From: Thermoplasmata archaeon
GTDB lineage: Archaea; Thermoplasmatota; Thermoplasmata; Halarchaeoplasmatales; Halarchaeoplasmataceae
DNA length: 64,000 nucleotides
Direction: 5' to 3'
NCBI GenBank assembly: GCA_003554965.1
Contig: PWHR01000038.1
Location: forward strand, 30,650 to 94,649
In this document: positions 7,926 to 16,441 of the stretch, piece after piece
How the letters are laid out: the number at the start of each line of letters is the position of its first letter
How positions within the stretch are numbered: the first letter of the stretch is position 1
Made by a program: the position numbers and the translations under genes
Notes under the pieces: generated by a model
What the model was told of the DNA's origin: nothing
Database searches by the model: none
What the model saw: the letters and a program-made list of their open reading frames with translations, nothing else

Positions 7926-8729
7926 CTAACCGTATTGCTTCCTTATCTTTTCAGGTGCATCCGCCACTTTGATAAGAGAATCGATCTCCATGAAATGAAG
8001 GTCTCCAAAGACGACCATGCAGTGTAGTCCGGGACCGAAGTCATGATCCAAGAGATTTTTTGGAGTGTTAGCTTTTATCTCAGGTGATGAAGAGCCGACT
8101 CTCGCCAGTCCTGCGATCAGTGTATCGTCACTGATAACGTCCTCTTTTAAACGATCCTCTAGTTTCATCAAAGCTATGAGACCTTCTGACACAGACATAT
8201 ATTCTTCTTTTTCGGAATTTATGTCTAAAAGTACTAGGGTGTGAAGTCCTCTTTCTCGATTCTCATTTATATTTTTGTAAGGACTAGGGGGATAATCTCT
8301 ATCATCTCCAAAATAGGGGAGCGTGACTGTTCTACCGAACTTGTAGTGTTGGACACCTAAAAGTGAAGGGGCGGCGGAAAATATTGAAGAGGAGTGTACG
8401 ATCGAGGTGGTTATGCCTTCTTTAATAGCTCTCATCCTGAGATCAATGTGGGTTGTAGCGGCCATAGGGTCCCCAGCTGTCAGGAAAGCTACTCTCTCCC
8501 CGTCTAAAGCGTCTTTTAAAGGTAAAGCCTTTCCTTCTACATGCTCGCGGGTCAGTTCTTTCACTTCTCTTCCAATCTGATCTTCTATGTCCTTCAAAGT
8601 GGAGCCGGCTAAACTGCTGGTATAGAATTCAGAATAGATCTTGTCCGCTTTTCTAGCTTCTTCAACTCCTTTAACGCTGATATCCTTCTCGTCATAGAGA
8701 CCAAGACCGATGAATATTAATTCTCCCAT
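7926..8729 (-). CDS. dphB: Diphthine synthase
   Basis: SAM-dependent methyltransferase of the tetrapyrrole-methylase fold that methylates the modified histidine of elongation factor 2 on the way to diphthamide. Diagnostic stretches are FIGLGLYDEKDIS at the N-terminus, FLTAGDPMAATTHIDLR, and HSSSIFSAAPSLLGVQHYKFGR. The length of 267 is normal for the family. GAGAGGT lies about 8 nt before the ATG. It is divergent from trm5, with 17 bp between the two ATGs, so each promoter lies inside the other gene. Confidence 0.95.
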   Translation of the reverse strand: MGELIFIGLGLYDEKDISVKGVEEARKADKIYSEFYTSSLAGSTLKDIEDQIGREVKELTREHVEGKALPLKDALDGERVAFLTAGDPMAATTHIDLRMRAIKEGITTSIVHSSSIFSAAPSLLGVQHYKFGRTVTLPYFGDDRDYPPSPYKNINENRERGLHTLVLLDINSEKEEYMSVSEGLIALMKLEDRLKEDVISDDTLIAGLARVGSSSPEIKANTPKNLLDHDFGPGLHCMVVFGDLHFMEIDSLIKVADAPEKIRKQYG

Positions 8730-8746
8730 ACTTATTACCTCTCAAC

Positions 8747-9772
8747 ATGCTGTGTCTCAAAGTTCCGAAACATGAAGGAGAAAAGGTTAGAAATAAGCTT
8801 TTGGAAAAGGATCTACTTTACCGGAAGGGTAGGATAGAATCTTCTGAAGATCACGATTATTTATTCCTCCCTTTGAAAGAGAAACCTAGGGGGAAAATAG
8901 ATGAGCTAGAATACGAGGTAGTCGAGAAAGATGTGGAAGAAAGAAAGAAGATAGAAAGAGATTATACCAAACTTGCTGAAGTACCTAATGAGTTGAAAGA
9001 TCACCTTCCAAGAAGTTTCGATATAATAGGAGATATAGCGATAATAAAACTACCGGAAGAAGTGAAAGAGTACAAACGGGAGATAGGTGAATCCATCCTT
9101 GAGACCCAAAAGAATCTAACCACTGTTCTTGAAGATAGAGGTGTTCAGGGGCGATTCAGGATTAGAGATGTAAAGCAGATAGCAGGTGATAAGAAAACGG
9201 AGACCGTTCATCGAGAGCACGGGACCGAGTTAGAAGTAGATGTAAGTGAGGTTTATTTCTCTCCAAGATTGGCGACGGAAAGATGGCGAGTAGTGAAATC
9301 GATCGGACAGAATGAAAGCATTCTTGATATGTTCGCCGGAGTCGGACCTTACACTGTTCTCATAGGCAAGAACGTCGACGTGGAGCATATCCATAGCGTA
9401 GATTTGAATCCTGTAGCTGTTAAGTATCTTAGAAGAAACGTGGAAAGGAACAATATCAGCGATAAAGTCACGATCTACGAAGAAGATGCTAGAGATGTTG
9501 CTCCGGAGTTAAGATGTGATAGGATAATAATGAATCTACCTCATTCCTCAGAGAAATTCATAGTCCCGGCAGTGAAAGCACTGAAAGAACAGGGCACGAT
9601 ACATTATTATGAGATCATAGAAGAGGACGAGAAAGAAAAAAGTTTAGATGACCTTATAGATGAGATAAAAAAACTCGGCTTTGAAACCGATGTGTTAAGA
9701 AAAAGAGAAGTAAGAACATATTCAGCAACTATGGTTCAGATGGTATACGATCTAGGATTGAAAAAAATCTGA
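8747..9772 (+). CDS. trm5: tRNA (guanine37-N1)-methyltransferase Trm5
   Basis: Class I SAM methyltransferase that makes m1G37 next to the anticodon, protecting the reading frame. The C-terminal half has the SAM loop LDMFAGVGPYTVLIGK, the acidic HSVDLNPVAVKYL, and the catalytic NLPHSS motif that defines Trm5 (N-x-P-x-x-S). The N-terminal half carries the THUMP-like/D1 region. The length of 341 is normal. TATTAATT (8712-8719), within dphB, lies about 30 bp before the ATG, so the transcript is probably leaderless. Confidence 0.95.
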   Translation: MLCLKVPKHEGEKVRNKLLEKDLLYRKGRIESSEDHDYLFLPLKEKPRGKIDELEYEVVEKDVEERKKIERDYTKLAEVPNELKDHLPRSFDIIGDIAIIKLPEEVKEYKREIGESILETQKNLTTVLEDRGVQGRFRIRDVKQIAGDKKTETVHREHGTELEVDVSEVYFSPRLATERWRVVKSIGQNESILDMFAGVGPYTVLIGKNVDVEHIHSVDLNPVAVKYLRRNVERNNISDKVTIYEEDARDVAPELRCDRIIMNLPHSSEKFIVPAVKALKEQGTIHYYEIIEEDEKEKSLDDLIDEIKKLGFETDVLRKREVRTYSATMVQMVYDLGLKKI

Positions 9773-9786
9773 TATCAAATCCTCAT

Positions 9787-10251
9787 TCAAGCCATCCCTA
9801 GTTCCTCTTCTATCTCTTCTTCCAATTTATTCAGGGTTTCTAGGGGATCTTCTTCTGGTTCTTCTCTTTTTTCTTCTCCGACTTCCTTCTCTTTTTCTAA
9901 CTTTTCTATGGTATCTAAAACTTTACCTTCTTTGAAAGGTTTGGTTATGTACCCATCGGCCCCTATCTTTTTAGCGATCTGGATCTTTTCATTCTGATCC
10001 ACTGATGTAGACATCACCACCAAAGGAGGGAAGTCCATCGATTTTATCTGAGCCAATGCCTCAAAGCCGTTCATCTTGGGCATGACCACATCGAGAGTGA
10101 CCAGATCAGGATCAAGTTCTTTTACCTTTTTTACTCCCTCTTCTCCATTCTCAGCTTCCCCCACGACTTCATAACGGTCTGATAATATGTCGGTCAGAAC
10201 CTTTCTCATGAATTTTGCATCATCCACGACGAGAATTTTTTTGATCATCAT
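9787..10251 (-). CDS. CheY-like response regulator receiver with acidic C-terminal tail
   Basis: A single receiver domain (residues 1-120): KKILVVDDAKFMRKVL with the paired Asp residues, the phospho-acceptor Asp in VTLDVVMPKMNG, the Thr/Ser in STSVD, and Lys in GYITKPF. There is no DNA-binding output domain. Instead about 35 residues of Glu-rich helix follow (EEDPLETLNKLEEEIEEELG), which may bind a partner. No histidine kinase or chemotaxis gene is in the window, so its input is unknown. ATG at 10248 is an alternative start. Confidence 0.9.
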   Translation of the reverse strand: MMIKKILVVDDAKFMRKVLTDILSDRYEVVGEAENGEEGVKKVKELDPDLVTLDVVMPKMNGFEALAQIKSMDFPPLVVMSTSVDQNEKIQIAKKIGADGYITKPFKEGKVLDTIEKLEKEKEVGEEKREEPEEDPLETLNKLEEEIEEELGMA

Positions 10252-10354
10252 TTGGTTATATGAGGGGTAAGGTTATTTAATATTTCTGATTTTTTACCTA
10301 ATTTAAATAGTTTTTTGATAAACGACCCAATCTTTTATAAACTTAAATCGGGAA

Positions 10355-11287
10355 TCAGATCGGAATAGCCTTTTCAAGTTTTTCCACACTGGACCAGTGA
10401 TTGATCTCAGTAGCCAAATAAGGGAGAGCCACTATCAATCCAAAAAGAATCGCGTAGCCGGCTATCTGGATGAATACTTGAAGAGGCACTCCTAAAACCG
10501 GGATGTCAGCGATCCCAACATATCCCAGGACAACCGCGTCGATGAGCCATAAAGTGAGGGCTATAGGTACGAGCATCAAACCAACGATGATTATCGATCC
10601 ACACTTTGGATCGGCAATCCTGTACTTCACCATCTTCCAGCCGATAAGACCTCCTAATGCCGAACCAATAGAGAGGGTTATATACACTTCAGCCCCTAAA
10701 AAGAATCCTGTGATCGATAGGATCAGAGCCACACCGAACATCGCTGAGGTGGATCTTCTTTTTTTGACTTGTACGGCCAAGTATACGAGTAAGGTACCGA
10801 GGATTGCACCTAGAATAACGTCCCCCAGATAATGTAGTCCGAGCACAACTCTGGAAAGAGCAATGGCGATGATGAGGAGCCCCGCTCCCACATATCTCAA
10901 CACCCTTAATCTTTCGTTCTTAAGGGCTGCAAACCCTCCATAAACCGCGGTAGCCCCCATCGCATGGGCACTCGGTGTACTCCACCCGGGATAGGTATCT
11001 GGAGCGAACTCAAGGGTCTCCACTTGAAACGGTCTAGGTATTTCTAAAAAACCTTTCAATCCCATTACTAATGCCAGGGTGGCAACTGTCAAGGCAAGTA
11101 TCGTGACACGTTCTTCTCTGCTATCTTCAGGAGAGAACCAGTAGATCAAAGCAGCGAAAGCGAACAACACCGGACCGTTTCCCAGAATAGTTATGATCTC
11201 TAAGAACCTTACCACACCCCAGGGTAGAGCTTCGCGGATGACGATATTGATCTCTGGATCGAACAGTAGTTCAAATATCTCTAACAT
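10355..11287 (-). CDS. PAP2-family membrane phosphatase
   Basis: Polytopic membrane protein with the three PAP2 motifs: KGFLEIPRP (K-x6-RP), TPSAHAMG (PSGH type) and SRVVLGLHYLGDV (SR-x5-H-x3-D), with catalytic His residues facing the outer leaflet side. The family dephosphorylates lipid phosphates such as polyprenyl diphosphates or phosphatidic acid-like lipids. About five more hydrophobic segments follow the catalytic part, so it is longer than a minimal PAP2. TTTTTTAAATA lies about 25 bp upstream of the ATG, implying a leaderless mRNA. The archaeal substrate may be a dolichol-type diphosphate; that is inference. Confidence 0.9.
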   Translation of the reverse strand: MLEIFELLFDPEINIVIREALPWGVVRFLEIITILGNGPVLFAFAALIYWFSPEDSREERVTILALTVATLALVMGLKGFLEIPRPFQVETLEFAPDTYPGWSTPSAHAMGATAVYGGFAALKNERLRVLRYVGAGLLIIAIALSRVVLGLHYLGDVILGAILGTLLVYLAVQVKKRRSTSAMFGVALILSITGFFLGAEVYITLSIGSALGGLIGWKMVKYRIADPKCGSIIIVGLMLVPIALTLWLIDAVVLGYVGIADIPVLGVPLQVFIQIAGYAILFGLIVALPYLATEINHWSSVEKLEKAIPI

Positions 11288-11374
11288 CTATAATCTGGTA
11301 TCTAGGACGATATTTAAAAAATTAACGTATTTGTTCTAAAAGGTTCCCTTTGAGTTAAGCCATAGCGGTACGAT

Positions 11375-11869
11375 TTACATTGCATGTCTTTCAATCGTTT
11401 TGATCACTCTTTCCGGGTTTTTTGTGGAAAACACTATCTCTCTAACCAATCCATCCCTTAACGATATCACGACTCTAGGACCTCCTACTACATTATACAC
11501 AGTCCTCCAATTTCCACCGCCTCTTCCTAACCTGACTCCCCAACCTCCGTACCAAAGGGTTGAAGTTTCATCTAAATAACTATCTTCGATCTCATGCCAG
11601 GAGACCTTACTTTTAAGCAAACCGTAACCGACCTTCAATCCATCATGATCCATCTTGATCGTCAGCTTCAGGAAGTTGATAGTCAACCCCAAAAATAGCA
11701 GGGCCATAACTGGCCAGAACCATACAGGTAGGGACTCATCCCATTCCATGCCTACCAATATCTCGTATCCTCCTAGAATAAAAAAAATAGCGGTAATAGA
11801 ACCTAAAACCAAGGATATCCACTTTGAATATAATTTTTCTTCGTAAATCTCGGTAGTCATTTTTTCCAC
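11375..11869 (-). CDS. Membrane protein with two helices and a PH-like C-terminal domain
   Basis: Two hydrophobic helices (about residues 17-39 and 49-70) precede a beta-rich domain: MDHDGLKVGYGLLKSKVSW, WGVRLGRGGGNWRTVYNV and VVISLRDGLVREIVF, ending in a helix with PERVIKTIERHA. This resembles the bacterial-type PH domain proteins that sit on the membrane. GAAGGTGG precedes the ATG and a TATA-like AAATATATAC lies near 11905-11915. No enzymatic motif is visible. Confidence 0.7.
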   Translation of the reverse strand: MEKMTTEIYEEKLYSKWISLVLGSITAIFFILGGYEILVGMEWDESLPVWFWPVMALLFLGLTINFLKLTIKMDHDGLKVGYGLLKSKVSWHEIEDSYLDETSTLWYGGWGVRLGRGGGNWRTVYNVVGGPRVVISLRDGLVREIVFSTKNPERVIKTIERHAM

Positions 11870-11929
11870 CTTCTATGATTATCTATCTGATCCTATCATA
11901 ATCGGTAGTATATATTTTTAATTAAACCT

Positions 11930-12008
11930 AGCTATTCATGATACACGCCCTAAAGTTAGGGACCCTCCCTCCCCAACACTACTCTTTAAACACATTTCTC
12001 TATTTATA
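11930..12008 (-). other. Intergenic G-rich hairpin/quadruplex segment behind a TATA box
   Basis: On the minus strand TATAAATA (12001-12008) is followed about 25 bp later by GGGGAGGGAGGG (11963-11974), then CCCTAA, a 2-nt loop and TTAGGG (11948-11961). The segment could fold as a hairpin or a four-run G-quadruplex and could start a short RNA or a long leader for the PH-like gene. It holds no convincing ORF on this strand. Confidence 0.35.
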
Positions 12009-12053
12009 ATCATGTTCAAAAGATGGTTGAAAAAATGGACATATTATTTAAAA

Positions 12054-12953
12054 TCAATCATCCAATTTTTCTTTCAAAAGATCCTTTCTCCAAGTCTCAA
12101 AATAATGGATATCATAGAACATCCTGGTTTTCATCGAATCGAAGAGTTCTGTACTTTTTAATCCCTCTCTCAACTTTTTGAGCTTATTGAGATTCCTCGC
12201 CCACGTATTCAATATTATGCTATCAGGATCATTTCCTGCTACATCGAATTCAAAAACATTTGGGTAGTACTTCCTTTTTATCTCCGTCAAGACACCTTCT
12301 CTATTTTTCGACCGTAAATTCCCATGGATGATACCTATGAAATCGTCGGAGTATACCGGATACCATCTGATCGAGAAATCTATCGCCTCAGCATCTTTCA
12401 TCTTATCGATCCTTCTCCTTACGGTCTTGGTTGAAACGCCAACATCATCTGCCACCTGGGAGAAAGATTTCCTCGAATCTTCATGAAGCGAATCTATGAT
12501 CCGGTAATCAGTCTTAACAAATCTGAAATCTGAATCATTCGATCTTTCTTTAGAAAATAAAAATACCTTTGAATCTCTCAAATCTAGAGATTCAGGTATA
12601 CTCGCAACGTACTGACTCATCTCCGCCATATCACGGATCAATCCATAGACATAGAGGTAATCATCACTGGTAGTTACGAGCCGGAACGTGTTCTTATCAT
12701 CCTCCAGTTCCTCCAAGATCTCTTCGGTGTCATCCTTCTCCGAAAAACCGTGTATCATCAACTCAAGACTTCTAGGGAACGCGTTTTGACCAATATTAGC
12801 TTTGAATCCACCTATAATACCTTTATCTTTCATATCTTTTATCCTGCTGTGGACAGCATTGACTGAAAGGTCCACTTCGTCCGCCAATTCGCGATAAACC
12901 GCTCTTGGCTGCTCCCGAAGAAGCAAACATAATCTCAGATCTATTTCGTCCAT
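12054..12953 (-). CDS. Lrp/AsnC-like regulator with two winged-helix domains
   Basis: Two tandem DNA-binding units. The first is MDEIDLRLCLLLREQPRAVY with ELADEVDLSVNAVHSRIKDM; the second, near residue 155, is IDSLHEDSRKSFSQVADDVG with VSTKTVRRRIDKM. Each is followed by a regulatory, RAM-like segment. The frame extends to a GTG at 13007 overlapping the permease stop, but ATG 12953 is chosen because ACATTTATCC lies about 28 bp upstream, giving a leaderless start. It lies directly downstream of the NatAB-like exporter genes and may control them. The ligand is unknown. Confidence 0.85.
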   Translation of the reverse strand: MDEIDLRLCLLLREQPRAVYRELADEVDLSVNAVHSRIKDMKDKGIIGGFKANIGQNAFPRSLELMIHGFSEKDDTEEILEELEDDKNTFRLVTTSDDYLYVYGLIRDMAEMSQYVASIPESLDLRDSKVFLFSKERSNDSDFRFVKTDYRIIDSLHEDSRKSFSQVADDVGVSTKTVRRRIDKMKDAEAIDFSIRWYPVYSDDFIGIIHGNLRSKNREGVLTEIKRKYYPNVFEFDVAGNDPDSIILNTWARNLNKLKKLREGLKSTELFDSMKTRMFYDIHYFETWRKDLLKEKLDD

Positions 12954-13003
12954 CAATGCCTTAATGATAAAAAAGGATAAATGTTTTTTGATGACTTCCC
13001 CTT

Positions 13004-14275
13004 TCACCTAGATAACTTATCTATCAGACCACCTTTTTTACTCATGCTCCCCGTTACAAGCTTATCGCTGTCAAATATTTTCGTGACGAGTGCTATCATC
13101 ACGATAGAGAATATCGTCGAGTAAAGTATACCTCCAAAGACTATGGTATAGTTGTCAAACATCAATCCTCTCATAGCGATTATCGGATGGGAGAAAGGTA
13201 TAGCGTACATTACTCCCTGTAATACAGTAGGTAGATTGCCTATATCAGTGAACATGAACACGAACATCGGTATCAGAGCTAAAGCTGTGACCGGGAATAG
13301 TAGAGTTTGCGCGGACTTGTAATTCTTGGCAAAAGTGCCGAGGAGTAGACTCAAAGCTAATCCTGCTAGAAGGGCAGTGAATAGAGATATTCCGACCAAT
13401 ATATAATCGGATAAACTCAATGCTAAGCCGTAATCTGCGAGATGCATATCTGATACCTCTAGTGTCTGCATATAAAATCCAAAACCCAACATGTATATCA
13501 GGGCCATTATGAGACCCACTACGGCGGCTCCCACCAATTTACCTACAACGATAGAACTTCTTTTTATAGGCAGTGTCAACAGAGTTTCAAGTGTTTTGTC
13601 TTCTTTCTCCATACCCATCGACGATATTATTGTGCCACCGGCCATCATTATAAGCATCATCGTTATTATTGGTATCATTATCGACTGAGAACTCATCAAT
13701 CCTCCCAATATCGAGGGCGATATGTCTTCTAATTCCCTCTCTTGGATGATAGTACTCTCTTCTTTCAATATCGGTCTTTGGAGATGGCTTGAAGGCAGAT
13801 GTGTTTCTCTTTCTATCAAAGTTGCGGATACCTCCCTGTTTATCTCCTCGATAAGTCCTTCAACGACCCCTGAAGATACCGTATCCATGACCCCCATTCC
13901 TTTCATAAACCATCTTACCATGATATACCCAGTTTCCCCATCATCAATTTTATTAGAAAAATTTTCAGGGATGATCAGCAGAGCTGTTCCTCCTTTTTCT
14001 TCAACATATTTTGACCCGAGTTCTCTATCTGTACCATTATAGACCATTTCGCTTTTCTCTTCTAGTACGGACATAACGGTCTTTGAATGCTCTCCTGAAT
14101 CTTCATTTACTATTCCGATCACAGGCTTCTCTTCCACCTCCTCTTGGAATCCCCCCATTATGTTACCCATGGAAGCGAAAAATAGAGCTATGACCAAAAC
14201 AGGTACTATCGTTGACGGTGTTAATAATTCCTTTATCTCCTTCCTTGTGATATTCAATAGACCTTTAGATCTCAT
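13004..14275 (-). CDS. ABC-2 type permease (NatB-like)
   Basis: Export permease: one helix near the N-terminus (about residues 18-37), a large extracellular loop, then five or six helices from about residue 195 on. The pattern IITMMLIMMAGGTIISSMG then MEKEDKTLETLLTLPIKRS is typical of the NatB/ABC-2 family. It pairs with the ATPase just upstream, with which it overlaps by 4 bp (ATGA-type junction). The transported substrate (sodium, drug, lipid or peptide) cannot be decided. Confidence 0.9.
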   Translation of the reverse strand: MRSKGLLNITRKEIKELLTPSTIVPVLVIALFFASMGNIMGGFQEEVEEKPVIGIVNEDSGEHSKTVMSVLEEKSEMVYNGTDRELGSKYVEEKGGTALLIIPENFSNKIDDGETGYIMVRWFMKGMGVMDTVSSGVVEGLIEEINREVSATLIERETHLPSSHLQRPILKEESTIIQERELEDISPSILGGLMSSQSIMIPIITMMLIMMAGGTIISSMGMEKEDKTLETLLTLPIKRSSIVVGKLVGAAVVGLIMALIYMLGFGFYMQTLEVSDMHLADYGLALSLSDYILVGISLFTALLAGLALSLLLGTFAKNYKSAQTLLFPVTALALIPMFVFMFTDIGNLPTVLQGVMYAIPFSHPIIAMRGLMFDNYTIVFGGILYSTIFSIVMIALVTKIFDSDKLVTGSMSKKGGLIDKLSR

Positions 14276-14994
14276 CTAACCACCTTCGTGAAAACTTCTT
14301 CAATATTTTCTGCATCATACTTATTTTTCAATCCTTTTGGTGAACCGCTTTCGACTATCTTCCCATCATCTATAAGCGATATCCTCTCGCACAGAAAATC
14401 CACTTCAAGCATATTATGGGAAGAAAGCAAGATCGTAGTACCGGCCCCGGCATATTCTTTGATCAGCTGTCTGATCTCTCTCGCATTTATCACGTCTAGA
14501 CCAGAGGTAGGTTCATCTAATATCGCTAGTTTAGGGTTTATCATGAAAGTCCTGCCCACTAGTAGCCTTCTCTTCATACCCTTACTATAGGTGTCTATCT
14601 TATCGTCTATCTTTTTATCTAGATCAGCTATATCCACTCCTTTTTTCACCATCTTAGATGCGAGTACTTTCCCATCAAAAAACTCGGCTATAAACCTAAG
14701 ATACTCCCTGCCGGTGAGATTCTTATAAGCTCCAGCATCTTCAGGAAGATAACTTATCTTCTTTCTGATCTCAGCAGATTCCTTGTCAAGATCACATCCA
14801 TCTATAAGCACTTCACCTTCGCTTATTTTTAGTAAAGTAGATAAGACCCTCAAAGTGGTAGTTTTTCCAGCACCGTTCGGACCTATCAGCCCGAATATCT
14901 CACCCTTTTTGACTTGAAATGAAATCTTATCTACAGCCGTAACGTCTCCATATTTTTTTATAAGTTCTTTTACCTCTATCATGTTTTCACGCAT
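14272..14994 (-). CDS. ABC transporter ATPase (NatA-like)
   Basis: Nucleotide-binding subunit with Walker A GPNGAGKTTT, Q-loop region SYLPEDAGAYKNLTG, signature YSKGMKRRL, Walker B LAILDEP and switch His in SSHNM. The signature begins YSKGM rather than LSGGQ, as is common in the NatA/CcmA-type exporters. GGAGG lies 8 nt before ATG 14994, so this start is chosen over the internal Met. It forms an operon with the permease and possibly the Lrp-like regulator. Confidence 0.93.
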   Translation of the reverse strand: MRENMIEVKELIKKYGDVTAVDKISFQVKKGEIFGLIGPNGAGKTTTLRVLSTLLKISEGEVLIDGCDLDKESAEIRKKISYLPEDAGAYKNLTGREYLRFIAEFFDGKVLASKMVKKGVDIADLDKKIDDKIDTYSKGMKRRLLVGRTFMINPKLAILDEPTSGLDVINAREIRQLIKEYAGAGTTILLSSHNMLEVDFLCERISLIDDGKIVESGSPKGLKNKYDAENIEEVFTKVVR

Positions 14995-15016
14995 TTTTAC
15001 ATCCTCCTGGTTATCA

Positions 15017-15379
15017 CTAAACCGCTAGGTCTTTTAACAGAGAAAACAATTTTTCATATTCCTCTTTGAGTTCACTTTCAGTCAAATTTTTTTCACAGAT
15101 GATCGAATTGTCTTCTCCCCATTTTAGCGTATACCCGAAGATCTCAAATTCTTTTAGTGCCGATAGTCTTTTTTCCAATGAAACAAAATCCAACTCATTG
15201 TCTTCACCACGGAGAGAAACTACTATTTCTAAAAAAAAGATGGGTCTTTTATCCATTCTAGCACCCGCCCCGATCTTATAGCCATTTTTACGGTCGATGG
15301 TCTCAAAGTATTCTTTTAATTCGTGACATTGAGCCTTCTCTATCAGTTTTCCCGTGTCTAATTCAAGTATTTTATCCAT
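15017..15379 (-). CDS. Conserved-looking hypothetical protein, 120 residues
   Basis: A soluble alpha/beta protein beginning MDKILELDTGKLIEKAQ, with no recognised motif. The frame continues upstream to a TTG at 15439, but that extension reads unlike protein, so ATG 15379 is preferred; the choice is uncertain. Composition (Glu/Lys/Asp-rich) matches neighbouring real genes. It ends 22 bp before the ABC ATPase start and lies on the same strand, so it may be co-transcribed. Confidence 0.55.
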   Translation of the reverse strand: MDKILELDTGKLIEKAQCHELKEYFETIDRKNGYKIGAGARMDKRPIFFLEIVVSLRGEDNELDFVSLEKRLSALKEFEIFGYTLKWGEDNSIICEKNLTESELKEEYEKLFSLLKDLAV

Positions 15380-15549
15380 CCTATCAAGCCCTAAAAAGAG
15401 CAGTGCACACCGACTATTTGAAATGATGTTCCACGACAAGATTAAAAAACAGAATCAAATTTGAATACCAAGTTAGATTTTCAACAGAAAGATTCACATA
15501 ACGGACACCGATAGGTATTACCAAAAGGGAAGAAAGTCATGATCTGATA

Positions 15550-16371
15550 TCAATTATCGATAAGTTTTATCTTCCTGCCATTGACCTCGGCAAATTTTCC
15601 CTGGTTCCCGTCTCGATAATTGGATATAGAAAATATCGAGAGCAATTTTTTATCGAAATAGTACCTATATCCTTCTGGATAGAATTCGTGAGCTCTTATC
15701 ACCATCGATAGACCATTTCGATCTAAAAATTCTTTGACCGCCTTCTCCCCGTAGAGTTGGTAACCACCTCGCCTGAAGTTCGGTTCGTATCGATCCACTT
15801 CTTCGCCGGGGTCGTTCCAAAATATCTCCTTGTAACCTTCTTCTCGATGTTCCAGCTCCTCTATATCTTTATAATCATCTACACCGCTCGAGATCCCACC
15901 GTGGGCCAAATAATACTCTTCATTCAACACCGCCACGACCGGCAATTTTTCGTAAAGAGACACGATCCTATGGAAGAGACTCGAGGAATATCTCGTTTTC
16001 ACCACCCTCTTGAAACCGTAACTCCTGTTAATCCTCTCGGTCTCGTGGTTACCTCTCAAAAGCACCACTTTTCCCGGCCTCTGAATCTTTAAAGAGAGTA
16101 CGAATGCGAGGTTTTCGAGCTGGTCGTTTCCTCTATCGACATAATCACCGAGATATATTATCGGTAAACCTTTAGTAATGCTCCGTTCCGCAGGCCTTTT
16201 AGCAGATTCTAGATCGCCGTGTGTGTCGCCAACCACTAAAAATTCAGACCAGTCCTTCTCGACTAGATTTTTACCCTCTAGATATTTTTCCGCTTCTTCT
16301 ATAAACTCGAGATACTGTTCCTCACTCACAGAGCGTATACCTTCTTTCAGTATGGAATCGACTAAATCCAT
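15550..16371 (-). CDS. PPP-family serine/threonine protein phosphatase
   Basis: Metallophosphatase of the PP1/PP2A (PPP) type with its metal and catalytic motifs in order: VVGDTHGDL (GDxHG), YLGDYVDRGND (GDxVDRG), LLRGNHETERIN (GNHE), LAHGGIS, and RAHEFYPEGY near the C-terminus. The length of 273 fits the minimal archaeal/bacterial PPP core. It presumably removes phosphate from Ser/Thr in cytoplasmic proteins; targets are unknown. A TTTAATT element about 17-25 bp upstream suggests a very short leader. No kinase gene lies nearby. Confidence 0.93.
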   Translation of the reverse strand: MDLVDSILKEGIRSVSEEQYLEFIEEAEKYLEGKNLVEKDWSEFLVVGDTHGDLESAKRPAERSITKGLPIIYLGDYVDRGNDQLENLAFVLSLKIQRPGKVVLLRGNHETERINRSYGFKRVVKTRYSSSLFHRIVSLYEKLPVVAVLNEEYYLAHGGISSGVDDYKDIEELEHREEGYKEIFWNDPGEEVDRYEPNFRRGGYQLYGEKAVKEFLDRNGLSMVIRAHEFYPEGYRYYFDKKLLSIFSISNYRDGNQGKFAEVNGRKIKLIDN

Positions 16372-16441
16372 CTATATGAAATTAAAGAATGGGTATTTGT
16401 ATGATTTGGTCCAATCGGTGCCAAAACTAGAAGAATTCAGC

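Noticed and set aside
12012..12161. Plus-strand 49-codon frame starting MFKRWLKKWTYYLK
   Set aside because: It lies mostly antisense to the end of the Lrp-like regulator gene and has no supporting evidence beyond a weak upstream TATA-like sequence.
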